DNA of 64,000 nt, from NCBI RefSeq assembly GCF_035270045.1, contig NZ_DATFIP010000030.1:1-64000 (forward strand), read 5' to 3'. A program made the position numbers and the translations under genes. The notes beneath the pieces were generated by a model, which was not told the origin of the DNA, did no database searches, and was given only the letters and a program-made list of their open reading frames with translations. How positions within the stretch are numbered: the stretch's first letter is position 1; the number at the start of each line of letters is the position of its first letter. This DNA comes from Salibaculum sp035270045 (lineage in GTDB: Bacteria; Pseudomonadota; Alphaproteobacteria; Rhodobacterales; Rhodobacteraceae). This document shows, one piece after another, positions 8,176 through 16,678 of the stretch.

Positions 8176-8570
8176 CCCCCCTCTCCGAGATGGCCCGCGC
8201 CGGGACCGACATAGTCGGCCGTTCGGCGCGCGAGGCGGCCCGTCGCACGGCCATCGCGGCATTTCTCTGGGGGGCGGCATTGGTGATTCTCGCCATCGCC
8301 ATGGGCTTTGGCGCGATGGGGTTGTTCCTGCTGCTAGAGGCTTGGCACGGTCCGGTCACCTCCGCCTTCGGCGTGGCGACTGCCGGATTGGTGTTGGCCG
8401 CACTGCTGGCCTTTTTCGCTGCCAGGCCCCTTCGCGATGCCCCCTCGCGGCAGACACCGTCGCAGCCCCGGAGCCAACCAGAAGCCGAGCCGCGCGGACC
8501 CTCTCCCGAGACGACGGCGGCGATGATCGGCGCCGGATTCCTGACAGGGATTTTCACCGGGCGGCCGTGA
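8172..8570 (+). CDS. YqjE-like/phage-holin-family membrane protein
   Basis: A 132-residue protein with two transmembrane helices (about residues 26-53 and 62-83), a Pro/Gln-rich linker and a short C-terminal hydrophobic patch (MIGAGFLTGIFTG). The arrangement directly behind an ElaB/YqjD homologue by a four-base ATGA overlap fits the YqjE (PF07332, named putative holin) family. No phage genes are nearby, so a holin function is not supported. Together with the two preceding genes it probably forms a small inner-membrane stress module; function is inferred from family and context only. Confidence 0.7.
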   Translation: MTPLSEMARAGTDIVGRSAREAARRTAIAAFLWGAALVILAIAMGFGAMGLFLLLEAWHGPVTSAFGVATAGLVLAALLAFFAARPLRDAPSRQTPSQPRSQPEAEPRGPSPETTAAMIGAGFLTGIFTGRP

Positions 8571-8601
8571 CATGCGCCGGCGGCCGCCCCCCCCGGAGAG
8601 A

Positions 8602-8631
8602 TTGACGCTGCCGCCGCGACGGGGTCATAAC
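8602..8631 (+). promoter_or_regulatory. Candidate sigma-70 promoter of ppx
   Basis: TTGACG (8602-8607) and CATAAC (8626-8631) are separated by 18 bases and lie 27 bases before the ppx start, which suggests ppx can be transcribed independently of ppk. Confidence 0.45.
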
Positions 8632-8657
8632 GGTGTGACGACCAGGCAGGGGGATCC

Positions 8658-10247
8658 ATGGACGGGACATCCGACAACGCGCCCGGCGCCATGGCCGGCG
8701 ATCACGGCCCCTTCGGGCGACCGCTTTTCGACGATCCCAAGGCGCGGGCCCTGTCCCGCGTGGGTGTGATCGACGTCGGATCGAATTCGGTCCGGCTGGT
8801 GGTCTTCGACGGCGCGGCTCGCAGCCCCGCCTATTTCTACAATGAAAAGATCATGGCCGGCCTCGGCGCGGGCATGTCCCGCACCGGCCACCTGAACCCA
8901 GAGGGGCGCGAGCGCGCCAAGGCCGCGATTCGCCGCTTCGTGGCGCTGGCCGACGGGCTGGGCATTTCGCCGCTCACGGCCGTCGCCACGGCGGCCGTGC
9001 GCGACGCCACCGACGGCCCCGCCTTCCAGGCCGAGATCGAACGTGAAACCGGCCTGAAGCTGTGGGTCATCGACGGCCAGGAAGAGGCGCGCCTGTCCGC
9101 GCAGGGCGTGCTGCTGGGCTGGCCCGGCTCTTACGGGCTGGTCTGCGATATCGGCGGGTCGTCGATGGAACTGGCCGACCTGCAGGACGGCCGGGTGGGC
9201 CACCGGGTGACCTCGCCGCTGGGGCCGCTGAAACTGCAAGAGGTCAAGGGCGGCAAGAAGGGCCGCAAGGCCTTCATCAAGGACACCGTCAAGGCACTGT
9301 TCGAGGACATGGGCGAAAGAACGGGCCAACGCCTGTTCCTGGTGGGCGGGTCCTGGCGGGCCATCGCCCGGATCGACATGGAACGCCGTGGCTATCCCCT
9401 GTTCGTGCTGCACGAATACCGCATGACCCCGCGCCGGGTGTCCAAGACGCTGCGATACATCGAGGACAGCGATCTGGACGAATTGCGCGGCCGCTGCGGT
9501 ATCTCGGGCCGCCGGATGGAGCTTGTCCCTCTGGCCATCCACGTTCTGCGCGAGGTTGTCGCCCGCTTCAAGCCCAAGGACATCGCGGTATCATCTTACG
9601 GCATCCGCGAGGGGATGCTCTATGAACAGATGCCGCAGGACCTGCGCGACCGCGATCCGCTGATCGAGGCCTGCCGTTTTGCCGAGGCCAAGGATGCCCG
9701 CCTGCCCGGTTACGGCAACACGCTCTACGATTTCGTCATGCCGCTTTTCCCGCGCTGCGGTTGGCAGAGGAAGCGCCTCATCAAGGCCGCCACCCTGCTG
9801 CACGATGTCAGCTGGCGCGCGCATCCCGATTACCGGCACGAGGTCGTCTTCGACAATGCCACCCGCGCCAACCTGGGCGGGCTGAAGCATTCCGAACGGG
9901 TCTTCCTGGGGCTGGCCCTGCTGCACCGCTACTCCAACAAGCGCGAGGGCACACGGTTCGAACCGTTGTACGGGCTCTTGGACGACCGCGACCGGAGCGA
10001 TGCAGAGGTCCTGGGCAAGGCCATGCGGTTGGGCGCGATGCTCTGGCTGAAGGATGCCAGCGATCCGCCGGGCACGCTGCGTTTGTCGCCCAAGGGCAAG
10101 ACGCTGGAACTGGTGCTGGACCCGCAGGCCGGGCCGCTGTTCGGCGAAGTGGCCGCGGCGCGCCTGAAATCCTTGGCCCAATCGCTGGGGGTATCCCATT
10201 CCGCCCGGGTCAAGGGCACGCGACGCGACCGCCCTGCAGAGGGCTGA
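8658..10247 (+). CDS. ppx: Ppx/GppA exopolyphosphatase
   Basis: Releases orthophosphate from polyphosphate ends (or pppGpp phosphatase activity in the GppA branch). The protein has 529 residues. The N-terminal ASKHA-type phosphatase core begins with GVIDVGSNSVRLVVFDG at about residues 35-51, followed by ATAAVRDATDG and a second phosphate loop, VCDIGGSSMELADL, near residue 165. The C-terminal half contains an HD-like helical domain (LLHDVSW and LGLALLHRY), which makes it the long Ppx form. A strong purine-rich site (AGGGGGATCC) precedes ATG. Its pairing with ppk on the same strand supports the exopolyphosphatase assignment over GppA. Confidence 0.92.
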   Translation: MDGTSDNAPGAMAGDHGPFGRPLFDDPKARALSRVGVIDVGSNSVRLVVFDGAARSPAYFYNEKIMAGLGAGMSRTGHLNPEGRERAKAAIRRFVALADGLGISPLTAVATAAVRDATDGPAFQAEIERETGLKLWVIDGQEEARLSAQGVLLGWPGSYGLVCDIGGSSMELADLQDGRVGHRVTSPLGPLKLQEVKGGKKGRKAFIKDTVKALFEDMGERTGQRLFLVGGSWRAIARIDMERRGYPLFVLHEYRMTPRRVSKTLRYIEDSDLDELRGRCGISGRRMELVPLAIHVLREVVARFKPKDIAVSSYGIREGMLYEQMPQDLRDRDPLIEACRFAEAKDARLPGYGNTLYDFVMPLFPRCGWQRKRLIKAATLLHDVSWRAHPDYRHEVVFDNATRANLGGLKHSERVFLGLALLHRYSNKREGTRFEPLYGLLDDRDRSDAEVLGKAMRLGAMLWLKDASDPPGTLRLSPKGKTLELVLDPQAGPLFGEVAAARLKSLAQSLGVSHSARVKGTRRDRPAEG

Positions 10248-10268
10248 CCAGCGACCGCGCGGCGCGCT

Positions 10269-10658
10269 TCAAAGATCTATTTCGGCGCCCGGTTCATACA
10301 TGGGGCTGTCAGGGTCATAGGGCGGCGCATCCTCGCGGCGGCGGATGATGATGTCACCGTCGGGGAGAACCTCGGGTGCCGTGTAATGGCGCACGTCGTC
10401 CAGCTTGCCCATGAGCTCGATCAGCGCGGGGCCCATTTCGCTCGCAAGCATGTCCAGCGCCGGGCGGATCTTGCGGGCCATGCCCTCGACATCCTCCATC
10501 GCCGGTTCCATCTCGCGCAGGATGCCGCGAAACATCAGCCGTGCCCCCTCTTCCATCAGGGAAAAGCCCTCCCCGATCTCGCCTTCGGGGGTGTCGGATT
10601 GGGCAGTGACCGTCAGGGGTGTGAGGGCCAGCAGCCCGGCAACAACAATCTGTTTCAT
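10269..10658 (-). CDS. Small exported protein of unknown function
   Basis: A 129-residue protein with a Sec signal peptide (MKQIVVAGLLALTPLTVTAQ) and an acidic, helical body rich in Met and Glu (EEGARLMFRGILREMEPAM). Its C-terminal tail (LPDGDIIIRRREDAPP) resembles a family that is widespread in Rhodobacteraceae and has sometimes been labelled an AAA+ ATPase; no Walker motif is present, so that label is unfounded. A periplasmic location is predicted. It converges on ppx with only 21 bases between the stops and lies downstream of the EEP gene. Confidence 0.75.
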   Translation of the reverse strand: MKQIVVAGLLALTPLTVTAQSDTPEGEIGEGFSLMEEGARLMFRGILREMEPAMEDVEGMARKIRPALDMLASEMGPALIELMGKLDDVRHYTAPEVLPDGDIIIRRREDAPPYDPDSPMYEPGAEIDL

Positions 10659-10694
10659 GCGAACAATATAGGGATCATCGGCCGATTCCCAAGA

Positions 10695-11699
10695 TCAATC
10701 CTTGAAATCCAGCGTCACAGGGAAATGGTCCGAGGCCGTCAGAAGCGCCATTCGCAGCGGAGCGTTGCCATAGCAATCCGGATCGTCGAAGGGATGCCAG
10801 ATGCACCAGTGCGGGTCGGCCTCGCGCAGTCCTTGCGACACCATTATGTAATCCAGCAGCACCGACAGGAACCGCCCGTCGGGCGGCACCTTGAAACGCG
10901 CCGAAACCGGGGCAGCCGCAATGCGCTGCGACAGGACCTGCCGGGCATGCGGATCGAACAGCGGCACGCCGCCATCCTCGCCCAGCACGATCTCGACGCC
11001 GGAGCGGCCGAACAGTTTCTCATATTCGTCCAGGCCCGGACCGTCGTTGAAATCGCCCAGCACCACCAGGTCGTCGCCCCGGCCCAGGTGCTCTTCCACG
11101 CGATGGCGCAACCAGATGCACTGCGCCAGCTGCTTGCGGCGGTTCTCGATCGACAGGCGCATGATCTCTTCGTGGGTCCGCGCGCCATGCGGCGCCTTGG
11201 ATTTCGCGTGCACTCCGATAAGCCGCAATCGGCGGCCCCCCTTGGTGTCGAGGGCCACCTCCAGCGGCGGCTTGGACCATCGGATCACCTCGGGCGCGCG
11301 GTCCACGTCGAGGTCCAGCTTGAAGGACTTGTCGAAACGCGGCACCGCGTCACTCTCGCGCGGGTCGTGCCTGGCGGTCACGTGGTCGGGGTCATGCAAC
11401 AGGATGATCTCCTGCTGGGTGTCGTTGACGAAACCGATCAGCGCCTTGCGCGCCCGCAGGCAGAAGCGTTCGGCGAAATGCTCAAGGGCCCTGCCCCCGT
11501 CACGGCGCCTGTGGCTGTCGGGGGCCTCGATCACCATGACGGCGTCGGCGTCCAGCGCCTGGAACACAAGGCCAAGTGCCGCGGTCTGCTGAGCGCGTGT
11601 AATGTCGCGCCGCCCCGACCAGCCACCATCGTCGAAAAGGACCCCCTGGTCATCGAACAGGTTATCGAACCATTCGACGTTATAGGTCGCCAGCCGCAT
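10695..11699 (-). CDS. Endonuclease/exonuclease/phosphatase-family hydrolase
   Basis: A 334-residue EEP-fold enzyme. The fold starts at once with MRLATYNVEWF; other hallmarks are ADAVMVIEAPD (metal-binding Glu), GVHAKS, the catalytic LGDFNDGPG and the terminal SDHFPVTLDF. The substrate cannot be read from sequence: members cleave DNA, inositol phosphates or phosphodiesters. The start at 11699 is preferred because the fold begins there and because it overlaps the stop of the DjlA-like gene by one base; an in-frame extension upstream is low-complexity. No signal peptide, so probably cytoplasmic. Confidence 0.85.
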   Translation of the reverse strand: MRLATYNVEWFDNLFDDQGVLFDDGGWSGRRDITRAQQTAALGLVFQALDADAVMVIEAPDSHRRRDGGRALEHFAERFCLRARKALIGFVNDTQQEIILLHDPDHVTARHDPRESDAVPRFDKSFKLDLDVDRAPEVIRWSKPPLEVALDTKGGRRLRLIGVHAKSKAPHGARTHEEIMRLSIENRRKQLAQCIWLRHRVEEHLGRGDDLVVLGDFNDGPGLDEYEKLFGRSGVEIVLGEDGGVPLFDPHARQVLSQRIAAAPVSARFKVPPDGRFLSVLLDYIMVSQGLREADPHWCIWHPFDDPDCYGNAPLRMALLTASDHFPVTLDFKD

Positions 11700-12379
11700 C
11701 AGGCGCGCTCCGATATCTCGTCCCAGGCCTGGTTGATCGCGATCATGCGTTTCTCTGCCAGTTTCACGGCCTCTTCGGGCACGCCGCGGGCCAGCATGGC
11801 GTCGGGATGCGTGTCGCGCACCAGCCGGCGCCAATGCTTGCGGATCTCCTCCAGCGGCATGTCGGGATCAACGCCCAGCACCTCGTAGGGGTCGCGGTCG
11901 GCGCCGGGCACGAACTGCGCGCGCACATTCTTGAAACGGCGGTCATCCAGCCCGAAGATCTCGGCCACCCTGGACAGGAATTCATCCTCGCGCGGGTGGT
12001 ACTGCCCATCAGCCATGGCAATGTGGAACAGCCCTTCCAGCAATTCGCACAGCGGCGCCTTCTCGTCGTCGCCGTACATGTTGCGGATCTTCCGGGCATA
12101 ATCCTCGAAGCCGGCCACGTCCTGCCGGGCCAGGTTGAACAGGCGGGCGGTGTTCTTTTCCTCTCGAGCGGGAATGTGAAAGACCTCTCGGAAGGCGGCC
12201 ACCTCGTTGCGCGTGACCTGCCCGTCGGCCTTGGCCATCTTGGCGCCCAGGGCGATCACGGCAATGGCAAAGGCCACCGTCCGCTCCGGCGGTGTCCGCA
12301 GCTTTCCAAAGACGTCGGACAGGCTGTCGCCCTTGCGCAGCGCGGCGATGGCATCGGATATGCGGGCCCAGATCGACAT
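11699..12379 (-). CDS. DjlA-like co-chaperone (TerB plus J domain)
   Basis: A 226-residue protein with a TerB-like all-helical domain (about residues 25-150; VIALGAKMAKADGQVTRNEV and IAMADGQYHPRE are the paired acidic TerB motifs) and a C-terminal J domain (about 163-226) with the essential HPD in RDTHPDAM. DnaJ domains stimulate DnaK ATPase activity. Unlike E. coli DjlA it has no N-terminal membrane anchor. The start at 12379 (MSIWARISDAIAALRKGD) is typical of the alphaproteobacterial form. Its stop overlaps the start of the EEP gene, so the two are co-translated. Confidence 0.88.
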   Translation of the reverse strand: MSIWARISDAIAALRKGDSLSDVFGKLRTPPERTVAFAIAVIALGAKMAKADGQVTRNEVAAFREVFHIPAREEKNTARLFNLARQDVAGFEDYARKIRNMYGDDEKAPLCELLEGLFHIAMADGQYHPREDEFLSRVAEIFGLDDRRFKNVRAQFVPGADRDPYEVLGVDPDMPLEEIRKHWRRLVRDTHPDAMLARGVPEEAVKLAEKRMIAINQAWDEISERA

Positions 12380-12410
12380 GCGCCAACCTTACCCGTGACG
12401 CCGGGAAATG

Positions 12411-12887
12411 TCAGAGCCGTTTTTGCATCAGGACAAGGTCCATCCAGCGCTCGAACTTGTAGCCAACCTCGGGCAGGCGCGCCACCTCCGTGTAGCCCAG
12501 GGCGCGATGAAAGGCGATCCCGGCCGGATTCTCGCCGCTGACCCCGGCCAGCAGGGAATGCGCCGCCGATCCCCGTGCGCACGCCTCCAGCGCGGTCATC
12601 ATGGCACGCCCCAGGCCCCGTCCCGTCACGCCCGGGGCAACCAGCACCGTGTGTTCCATCGTGTGGCGATAGCCGACCCCGCCACGAAACTGAAAACAGG
12701 TGGCAAATCCGGCAACGCGCCCCTCGGCCCCGGCCACGAGGAAGCAGGGGTTGGCGGCGATCGCGGCGGCGACCTCCTGGCCGGTCTTTTCCACCGAATT
12801 GAAGGTGGCCGCGGTTTCGCGGATGTAATTGTTCCAGATCGTGGCGACACCCGCTGCGTCCACCTCCCGGGCCACGCGTGGCGTCAC
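12411..12887 (-). CDS. GNAT N-acetyltransferase (phosphinothricin acetyltransferase-like)
   Basis: A 158-residue GNAT protein. The acetyl-CoA pyrophosphate loop appears as VAPGVTGRGLGRAMM (R/QxxGxG/A), preceded by the EHTVLV strand and followed by GENPAGIAFHRALGYTEVARLPEVGYKFERWMD in the sense of motif B (split: GENPAGIAFHRALGY, then the KFERWMD end). This end is typical of the Pat/PhnO-like branch that acetylates small amines or methionine analogues; the natural substrate is unknown. Its first bases overlap the stop of the VOC gene by four bases. Confidence 0.85.
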   Translation of the reverse strand: MTPRVAREVDAAGVATIWNNYIRETAATFNSVEKTGQEVAAAIAANPCFLVAGAEGRVAGFATCFQFRGGVGYRHTMEHTVLVAPGVTGRGLGRAMMTALEACARGSAAHSLLAGVSGENPAGIAFHRALGYTEVARLPEVGYKFERWMDLVLMQKRL

Positions 12888-13477
12888 AGGGTGATCTCGC
12901 CGCGCGGCGTGTCGAACCGGGCCGACAGTCCCGGCACCGCCCCGGTGCGGTAGGTCACGCCCGGCACCTCGACCCGGTCGGCCAGCGCGCCGGCCTGCGG
13001 ATGAGTCACCTCCAGCCCCAGGAACCGCACAGCGCTGTCCGGCAGGCTGTCACCCGGGGGCTTGGCGACCTGCCATTGCAGCAGGGTGGGCAAAGCGCCG
13101 TCCAGCGGCAGGCTGCCATCCGTGGGAACCGATATCCGCCACCGCAGGGCGTCTCGCGCCAGGTCCACCGCCGCGCCACATTCGGGAAAATCCACCAGCG
13201 CCGCGTCCAGATCCGGTACCCGGCAGATCCAGTTTCCAAGTCGCGGGTGCAGGGGCGGCGATTCCAGCCCGAACCAGCGCGGGCCCTCCACCGGGGCGTC
13301 CGGGTCCGGTGCGATCACTTCCAGGTAGAGCCCTTCGCCCAACCCCAGCAGCCGGTTGTGCGTGCCAAAGCGCGCGTGCCGCCCGGTCGCGCCAAGCGCG
13401 ACACCAAGCCGGGCCTCGGCCCAGGCCACGCCGGTGTCGAGGTCGGCGGCACAGATGGCGAGATGGTCAAGCTGCAT
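12884..13477 (-). CDS. VOC-fold (glyoxalase-like) protein
   Basis: A 197-residue member of the vicinal-oxygen-chelate superfamily (glyoxalase-like domain type). The first repeat starts MQLDHLAICAADLDTGVAWAE, split here as MQLDHLAICAADLD and TGVAWAE, with the metal-ligand-type histidine; a later Glu in LYLEVIAPDPDAP is the classical second ligand. A second, weaker repeat follows. The start at 13477 is preferred to one 21 bases upstream because the fold begins there and CAGGAATAA provides a ribosome site. The substrate is unknown. It is cotranscribed with the GNAT gene through a four-base overlap. The 144 bases upstream hold no recognisable gene. Confidence 0.78.
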   Translation of the reverse strand: MQLDHLAICAADLDTGVAWAEARLGVALGATGRHARFGTHNRLLGLGEGLYLEVIAPDPDAPVEGPRWFGLESPPLHPRLGNWICRVPDLDAALVDFPECGAAVDLARDALRWRISVPTDGSLPLDGALPTLLQWQVAKPPGDSLPDSAVRFLGLEVTHPQAGALADRVEVPGVTYRTGAVPGLSARFDTPRGEITL

Positions 13478-13621
13478 GGCGTTATTCCTGGTCCGCACTG
13501 GCTGCCCTTGAGAGGATGCCTGGGACAGGCGTCGCTTCAGAAGGCGGACGGGAAGGGCAGAACCCCAAAGATGGCAGATGCGGTCTTTTGAAGCAGAGCC
13601 TGGGAACGCTCACGGCCCCGT

Positions 13622-13867
13622 CTACCCCGAGCGACCTTCCAGCGCCTCGATCCGGGCCTTGAGCGCCTCGTTCTCCTCGCGGGCCTTCTGGGCCATGACG
13701 CGCACGGCCTCGAATTCCTCGCGCGTGACCAGATCGCGGTCTGCCAGCCAGCGGTCGACCATGGAACTCATCGCGGTCTGCGCTTCGTCCCTGGCGCCTT
13801 GGGCAACCCCCATCGCGTTGGTCATGAGTTGCGAAAAGTCGTCGAGCACCTTGTTGCGGGTCTGCAT
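13622..13867 (-). CDS. ubiK: UbiK/BMFP-type ubiquinone biosynthesis accessory factor
   Basis: An 81-residue protein, amphipathic at the N-terminus (VLDDFSQLMTNAMGVAQ) and coiled-coil at the C-terminus (EEFEAVRVMAQKAREENEAL), as in UbiK/YqiC and Brucella BMFP. In E. coli UbiK forms a complex with UbiJ that supports aerobic ubiquinone synthesis; BMFP members fuse membranes in vitro. The length and both domains match. It is divergent from lgt, with 104 bases for two promoters. Confidence 0.85.
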   Translation of the reverse strand: MQTRNKVLDDFSQLMTNAMGVAQGARDEAQTAMSSMVDRWLADRDLVTREEFEAVRVMAQKAREENEALKARIEALEGRSG

Positions 13868-13971
13868 GTCTGCCTCCGATCACGTACATGCAATATATGG
13901 GCGGCACCCGCCGGCTTGGCAACCCTGCGCCCGGCTTGACTTCATGCGTTCCGCGCCCCAAGCACAGCCCC

Positions 13972-14871
13972 ATGACCACTGGCATTCCCTTCCCCGACAT
14001 CAGTCCCGTGATCTTCACGATCGAGTTGTTCGGCGCCAGTTTTGCCCTGCGCTGGTATGCCATGGCCTACATCGTGGGCATCCTGCTGGGCTGGCGCCTG
14101 GCGGTGATGGCGGTGACGCGGCCACGGCTCTGGGCCGGGGAAAGCTCGCCCATGACCCGCGATCAGGTCGAGGACCTGCTGACCGCGATCATCCTGGGGG
14201 TCATCATCGGCGGCCGGCTAGGCTACGTGCTGTTCTACCGGCCGGGCTACTACCTGCAAAACCCGCTGGAAATCGCGATGCTGTGGCAGGGGGGCATGGC
14301 CTTTCACGGCGGGTTCCTCGGCGTCGTCCTGGCGGTCTGGCTGGTGGCACGCAAGCACGGCCTGCGCCTGGGGGATATCGCCAACCTCGTGGCCCTGGCG
14401 GCGACGCCGGCCATCTTTCTTGTCCGCATCGCCAATTTCATCAATGCCGAGCTTTGGGGCCGGCCCACCGACCTGCCTTGGGGCGTGATCTTTCCCGGCG
14501 CTGCGGCGCAGGAGTGTCCCGGCGTCGAGGGGTTGTGCGCACGCCATCCCAGCCAGCTTTACGAAGCGGGTCTGGAGGGGCTGCTGCTGGGCCTGTTGCT
14601 GGTCTGGCTGGCGTTTTCGCGGGGCTGGCTCAAGCGGCGGTGGTCGCTGGCCGGACTGTTCTTTGCGGGTTATGGCGTGGCCCGCTTCCTGGTCGAATTC
14701 GTGCGTCAGCCCGATGCGCAATTCGTCGGCCACGGCAACCCGGTCGGCCTGGCATTTCACATCGACGGCGTCGGCCTGACGATGGGCCAGGCCTTGTCGC
14801 TGCCGATGATCGCGGTGGGCCTGTTGGTGATGCTCTGGTCTCGGCGCGGCGGCGCGCGGGAGAAGGCATGA
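13972..14871 (+). CDS. lgt: Prolipoprotein diacylglyceryl transferase
   Basis: Transfers diacylglycerol from phosphatidylglycerol to the lipobox cysteine of prolipoproteins in the inner membrane. The 299-residue protein has about seven membrane helices and the Lgt signatures WYAMAYIVGI, GVIIGGRLGYVLFY, GGMAFHGGFLG (with the essential histidine) and RIANFINAELWGRPTDLPWG, given here in parts: RIANFINAE then LWGRPTDLPWG. HPSQLYEAGLEGL and RFLVEFVRQPD complete the set. The start at 13972 is chosen because upstream in-frame sequence has no family similarity. Its stop overlaps the next gene by ATGA. Confidence 0.96.
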   Translation: MTTGIPFPDISPVIFTIELFGASFALRWYAMAYIVGILLGWRLAVMAVTRPRLWAGESSPMTRDQVEDLLTAIILGVIIGGRLGYVLFYRPGYYLQNPLEIAMLWQGGMAFHGGFLGVVLAVWLVARKHGLRLGDIANLVALAATPAIFLVRIANFINAELWGRPTDLPWGVIFPGAAAQECPGVEGLCARHPSQLYEAGLEGLLLGLLLVWLAFSRGWLKRRWSLAGLFFAGYGVARFLVEFVRQPDAQFVGHGNPVGLAFHIDGVGLTMGQALSLPMIAVGLLVMLWSRRGGAREKA

Positions 14872-15926
14872 CGCCGCTGACCGATCTCCTGGTGCGGCGG
14901 ATCGCGGCCGCCGGGCCGATGCCGCTGTCCGACTACATGACCGACTGCCTGCTGCATCCCGAACACGGCTATTACAGCACCCGTGACCCGCTGGGCAAAG
15001 CGGGCGATTTCATCACGGCCCCCGAGGTCAGCCAGATTTTCGGGGAACTGATCGGCCTGGCGCTGGCGCAGGCCTGGCTGGACCAGGGCGCGCCCGCACC
15101 GTTCACTCTGGCCGAGCTTGGACCGGGCCGCGGCACGCTGATGGCCGATGCCCTGCGCGCGACGAAGGGGGTGCCGGGGTTCCACGAGGCCGCCCGGGTG
15201 ACCCTTGTCGAGGCCTCGGCCCCGCTGCGCGCTCTACAGGCCGAGCGGCTGCCCCAGGCCCGGCACATCGACAGCCTTGATGACCTGCCCGAGGCGCCGC
15301 TCTTCCTTGTGGCCAACGAATTCTTCGATGCCCTGCCCATACGGCAATTCCAGCGCGATGCGGACGGCTGGCGCGAGGTATTGGTTGGCCTGGACGGCGA
15401 GGCGCTGTGCCTTGGCCTGTCGGACCCTGCCCCGCTGGCGGCTCTGGCGAATCGGCTGGCTGACACCACGCCGGGCGACATCGTCGAGACCTGCCCCGCC
15501 CTGCCCGGGATCGCGGCGCGGATCGGCGGGCGCATCGCGCGCCACGCCGGCGCCGCGCTGATCGTGGACTACGGCGACTGGCGCGCGCTGGGCGACACTT
15601 TTCAGGCGGTTCAGGACCATAGGCCGGCCGATCCGCTTGCCGCGCCGGGCCGCGCCGACCTGACGGCCCATGTCGATTTCGAGGCGCTGGCCGCGGCCGC
15701 CGCCCCTGCCGCCCACACGCGGCTAACGCCGCAGGGGGTCTTTCTGGAGCGGCTTGGCATTGCCGATCGCGCCCGCGCACTGGCGCGAGGACTGGACGGC
15801 GCCACTCTCGACGCGCACATCGCCGGCCATCGCAGGTTGACGCACCCCGACGAGATGGGTCACCTCTTCAAGGTGATGGGGCTGTTCCCCGAGGGCAGCC
15901 CACCGCCACCGGGACTGGAGACATGA
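14868..15926 (+). CDS. MidA/NDUFAF7-family SAM-dependent methyltransferase
   Basis: A 352-residue class I methyltransferase of COG1565. Family signatures are HPEHGYYST, GDFITAPEVSQIFGELIG (about 46-63), the SAM site AELGPGRGTLMADALR (about 83-98) and LVANEFFDALPIRQF (about 145-159). The mitochondrial relative NDUFAF7 dimethylates an arginine of complex I subunit NDUFS2; a similar role for this bacterial protein is plausible but not shown. It overlaps both lgt upstream and pgeF downstream by four bases each (ATGA), so the three genes form one tightly coupled operon. Confidence 0.9.
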   Translation: MTPLTDLLVRRIAAAGPMPLSDYMTDCLLHPEHGYYSTRDPLGKAGDFITAPEVSQIFGELIGLALAQAWLDQGAPAPFTLAELGPGRGTLMADALRATKGVPGFHEAARVTLVEASAPLRALQAERLPQARHIDSLDDLPEAPLFLVANEFFDALPIRQFQRDADGWREVLVGLDGEALCLGLSDPAPLAALANRLADTTPGDIVETCPALPGIAARIGGRIARHAGAALIVDYGDWRALGDTFQAVQDHRPADPLAAPGRADLTAHVDFEALAAAAAPAAHTRLTPQGVFLERLGIADRARALARGLDGATLDAHIAGHRRLTHPDEMGHLFKVMGLFPEGSPPPPGLET

Positions 15927-16678
15927 CCCTCGACATAATCACCGCGCCAGGCCTTGCACCACTGAGCCACGGGTTCTTCACGCGCCGGGGCGGGGCCTCT
16001 TCGGGGGTCTTTGCGGGGCTGAACTGCGGCCATGGCAGTTCCGACCAGCACGAGGCGGTGACGATCAACCGCAGCCGCGCGGCCCACGCACTGGGGGTGT
16101 CGCCTGAGGCGTTGATCGGCGTGCACCAGGTGCATTCGGCCCGCGCGACCACAGTGACAGAGCCGGGCATGGAACCGGTCAAGGCGGATGCGCTGGTGAC
16201 CGCCCGGCCCGGGCTTGCGCTGTCGGTGCTGGCCGCCGATTGCCAGCCTGTGCTTTTCGCGGACCACCTGGCCGGCGTCATCGGTGCGGCGCACGCGGGC
16301 TGGCGCGGAACGCTGGAGGGGGTCCTCGAAGCCACGCTCGACGGGATGGAGGCGCTTGGCGCCGACCGCGGTTCGACCGTGGCGGTCATCGGACCCTGCA
16401 TCAGCCAGGGCAACTACGAGGTCGGGCCCGAGTTCCTCGACGATTTCCTGGCCGACGCGCCCGAGAACGCCCGCTTCTTCGCCAACGGCACCGGCGACCG
16501 GTATCTCTTCGACCTGCCGGGCTTCGGGCTGCACAGGCTGCGCGCGGCGGGGATCGGCGAGGCGACATGGACGCGCCACTGCACCTACGCCGACCCGGAA
16601 CGGTTCTTCAGCTATCGCCGCAGCACCCACGAGAGAGAGGCCGACTACGGCCGCTTGATCAGCGCGATCCGCCTTTGA
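15923..16678 (+). CDS. pgeF: Purine nucleoside phosphorylase LACC1/YfiH family
   Basis: A 251-residue protein of the multicopper polyphenol oxidase (DUF152) family. Metal-ligand motifs are present in order: GVHQVHS, LAADCQPVLF (Cys), GAAHAGWRGTLEGVLEATL in parts AAHAGWRGTLEG (His), and CTYADPERFFSYRR. Bacterial YfiH/PgeF is proposed to act on misincorporated peptidoglycan precursors (UDP-MurNAc-L-Ser) and human LACC1 on purine nucleosides; both are family knowledge. It is the last gene of the lgt operon. Confidence 0.9.
   Translation: MTLDIITAPGLAPLSHGFFTRRGGASSGVFAGLNCGHGSSDQHEAVTINRSRAAHALGVSPEALIGVHQVHSARATTVTEPGMEPVKADALVTARPGLALSVLAADCQPVLFADHLAGVIGAAHAGWRGTLEGVLEATLDGMEALGADRGSTVAVIGPCISQGNYEVGPEFLDDFLADAPENARFFANGTGDRYLFDLPGFGLHRLRAAGIGEATWTRHCTYADPERFFSYRRSTHEREADYGRLISAIRL

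Noticed and set aside
8172..8570. Phage holin or prophage remnant
   Set aside because: The holin name belongs to the YqjE-family profile only; no phage structural, lysis or integrase genes are near and the ElaB-YqjE gene order explains it.
10269..10658. AAA+ ATPase label for the small exported protein
   Set aside because: The 129-residue protein has a signal peptide and no Walker A or B motif.
13478..13621. Possible structured RNA or tRNA between ubiK and the VOC gene
   Set aside because: No cloverleaf, T-loop consensus or SRP RNA core could be made; nothing supports an RNA gene.
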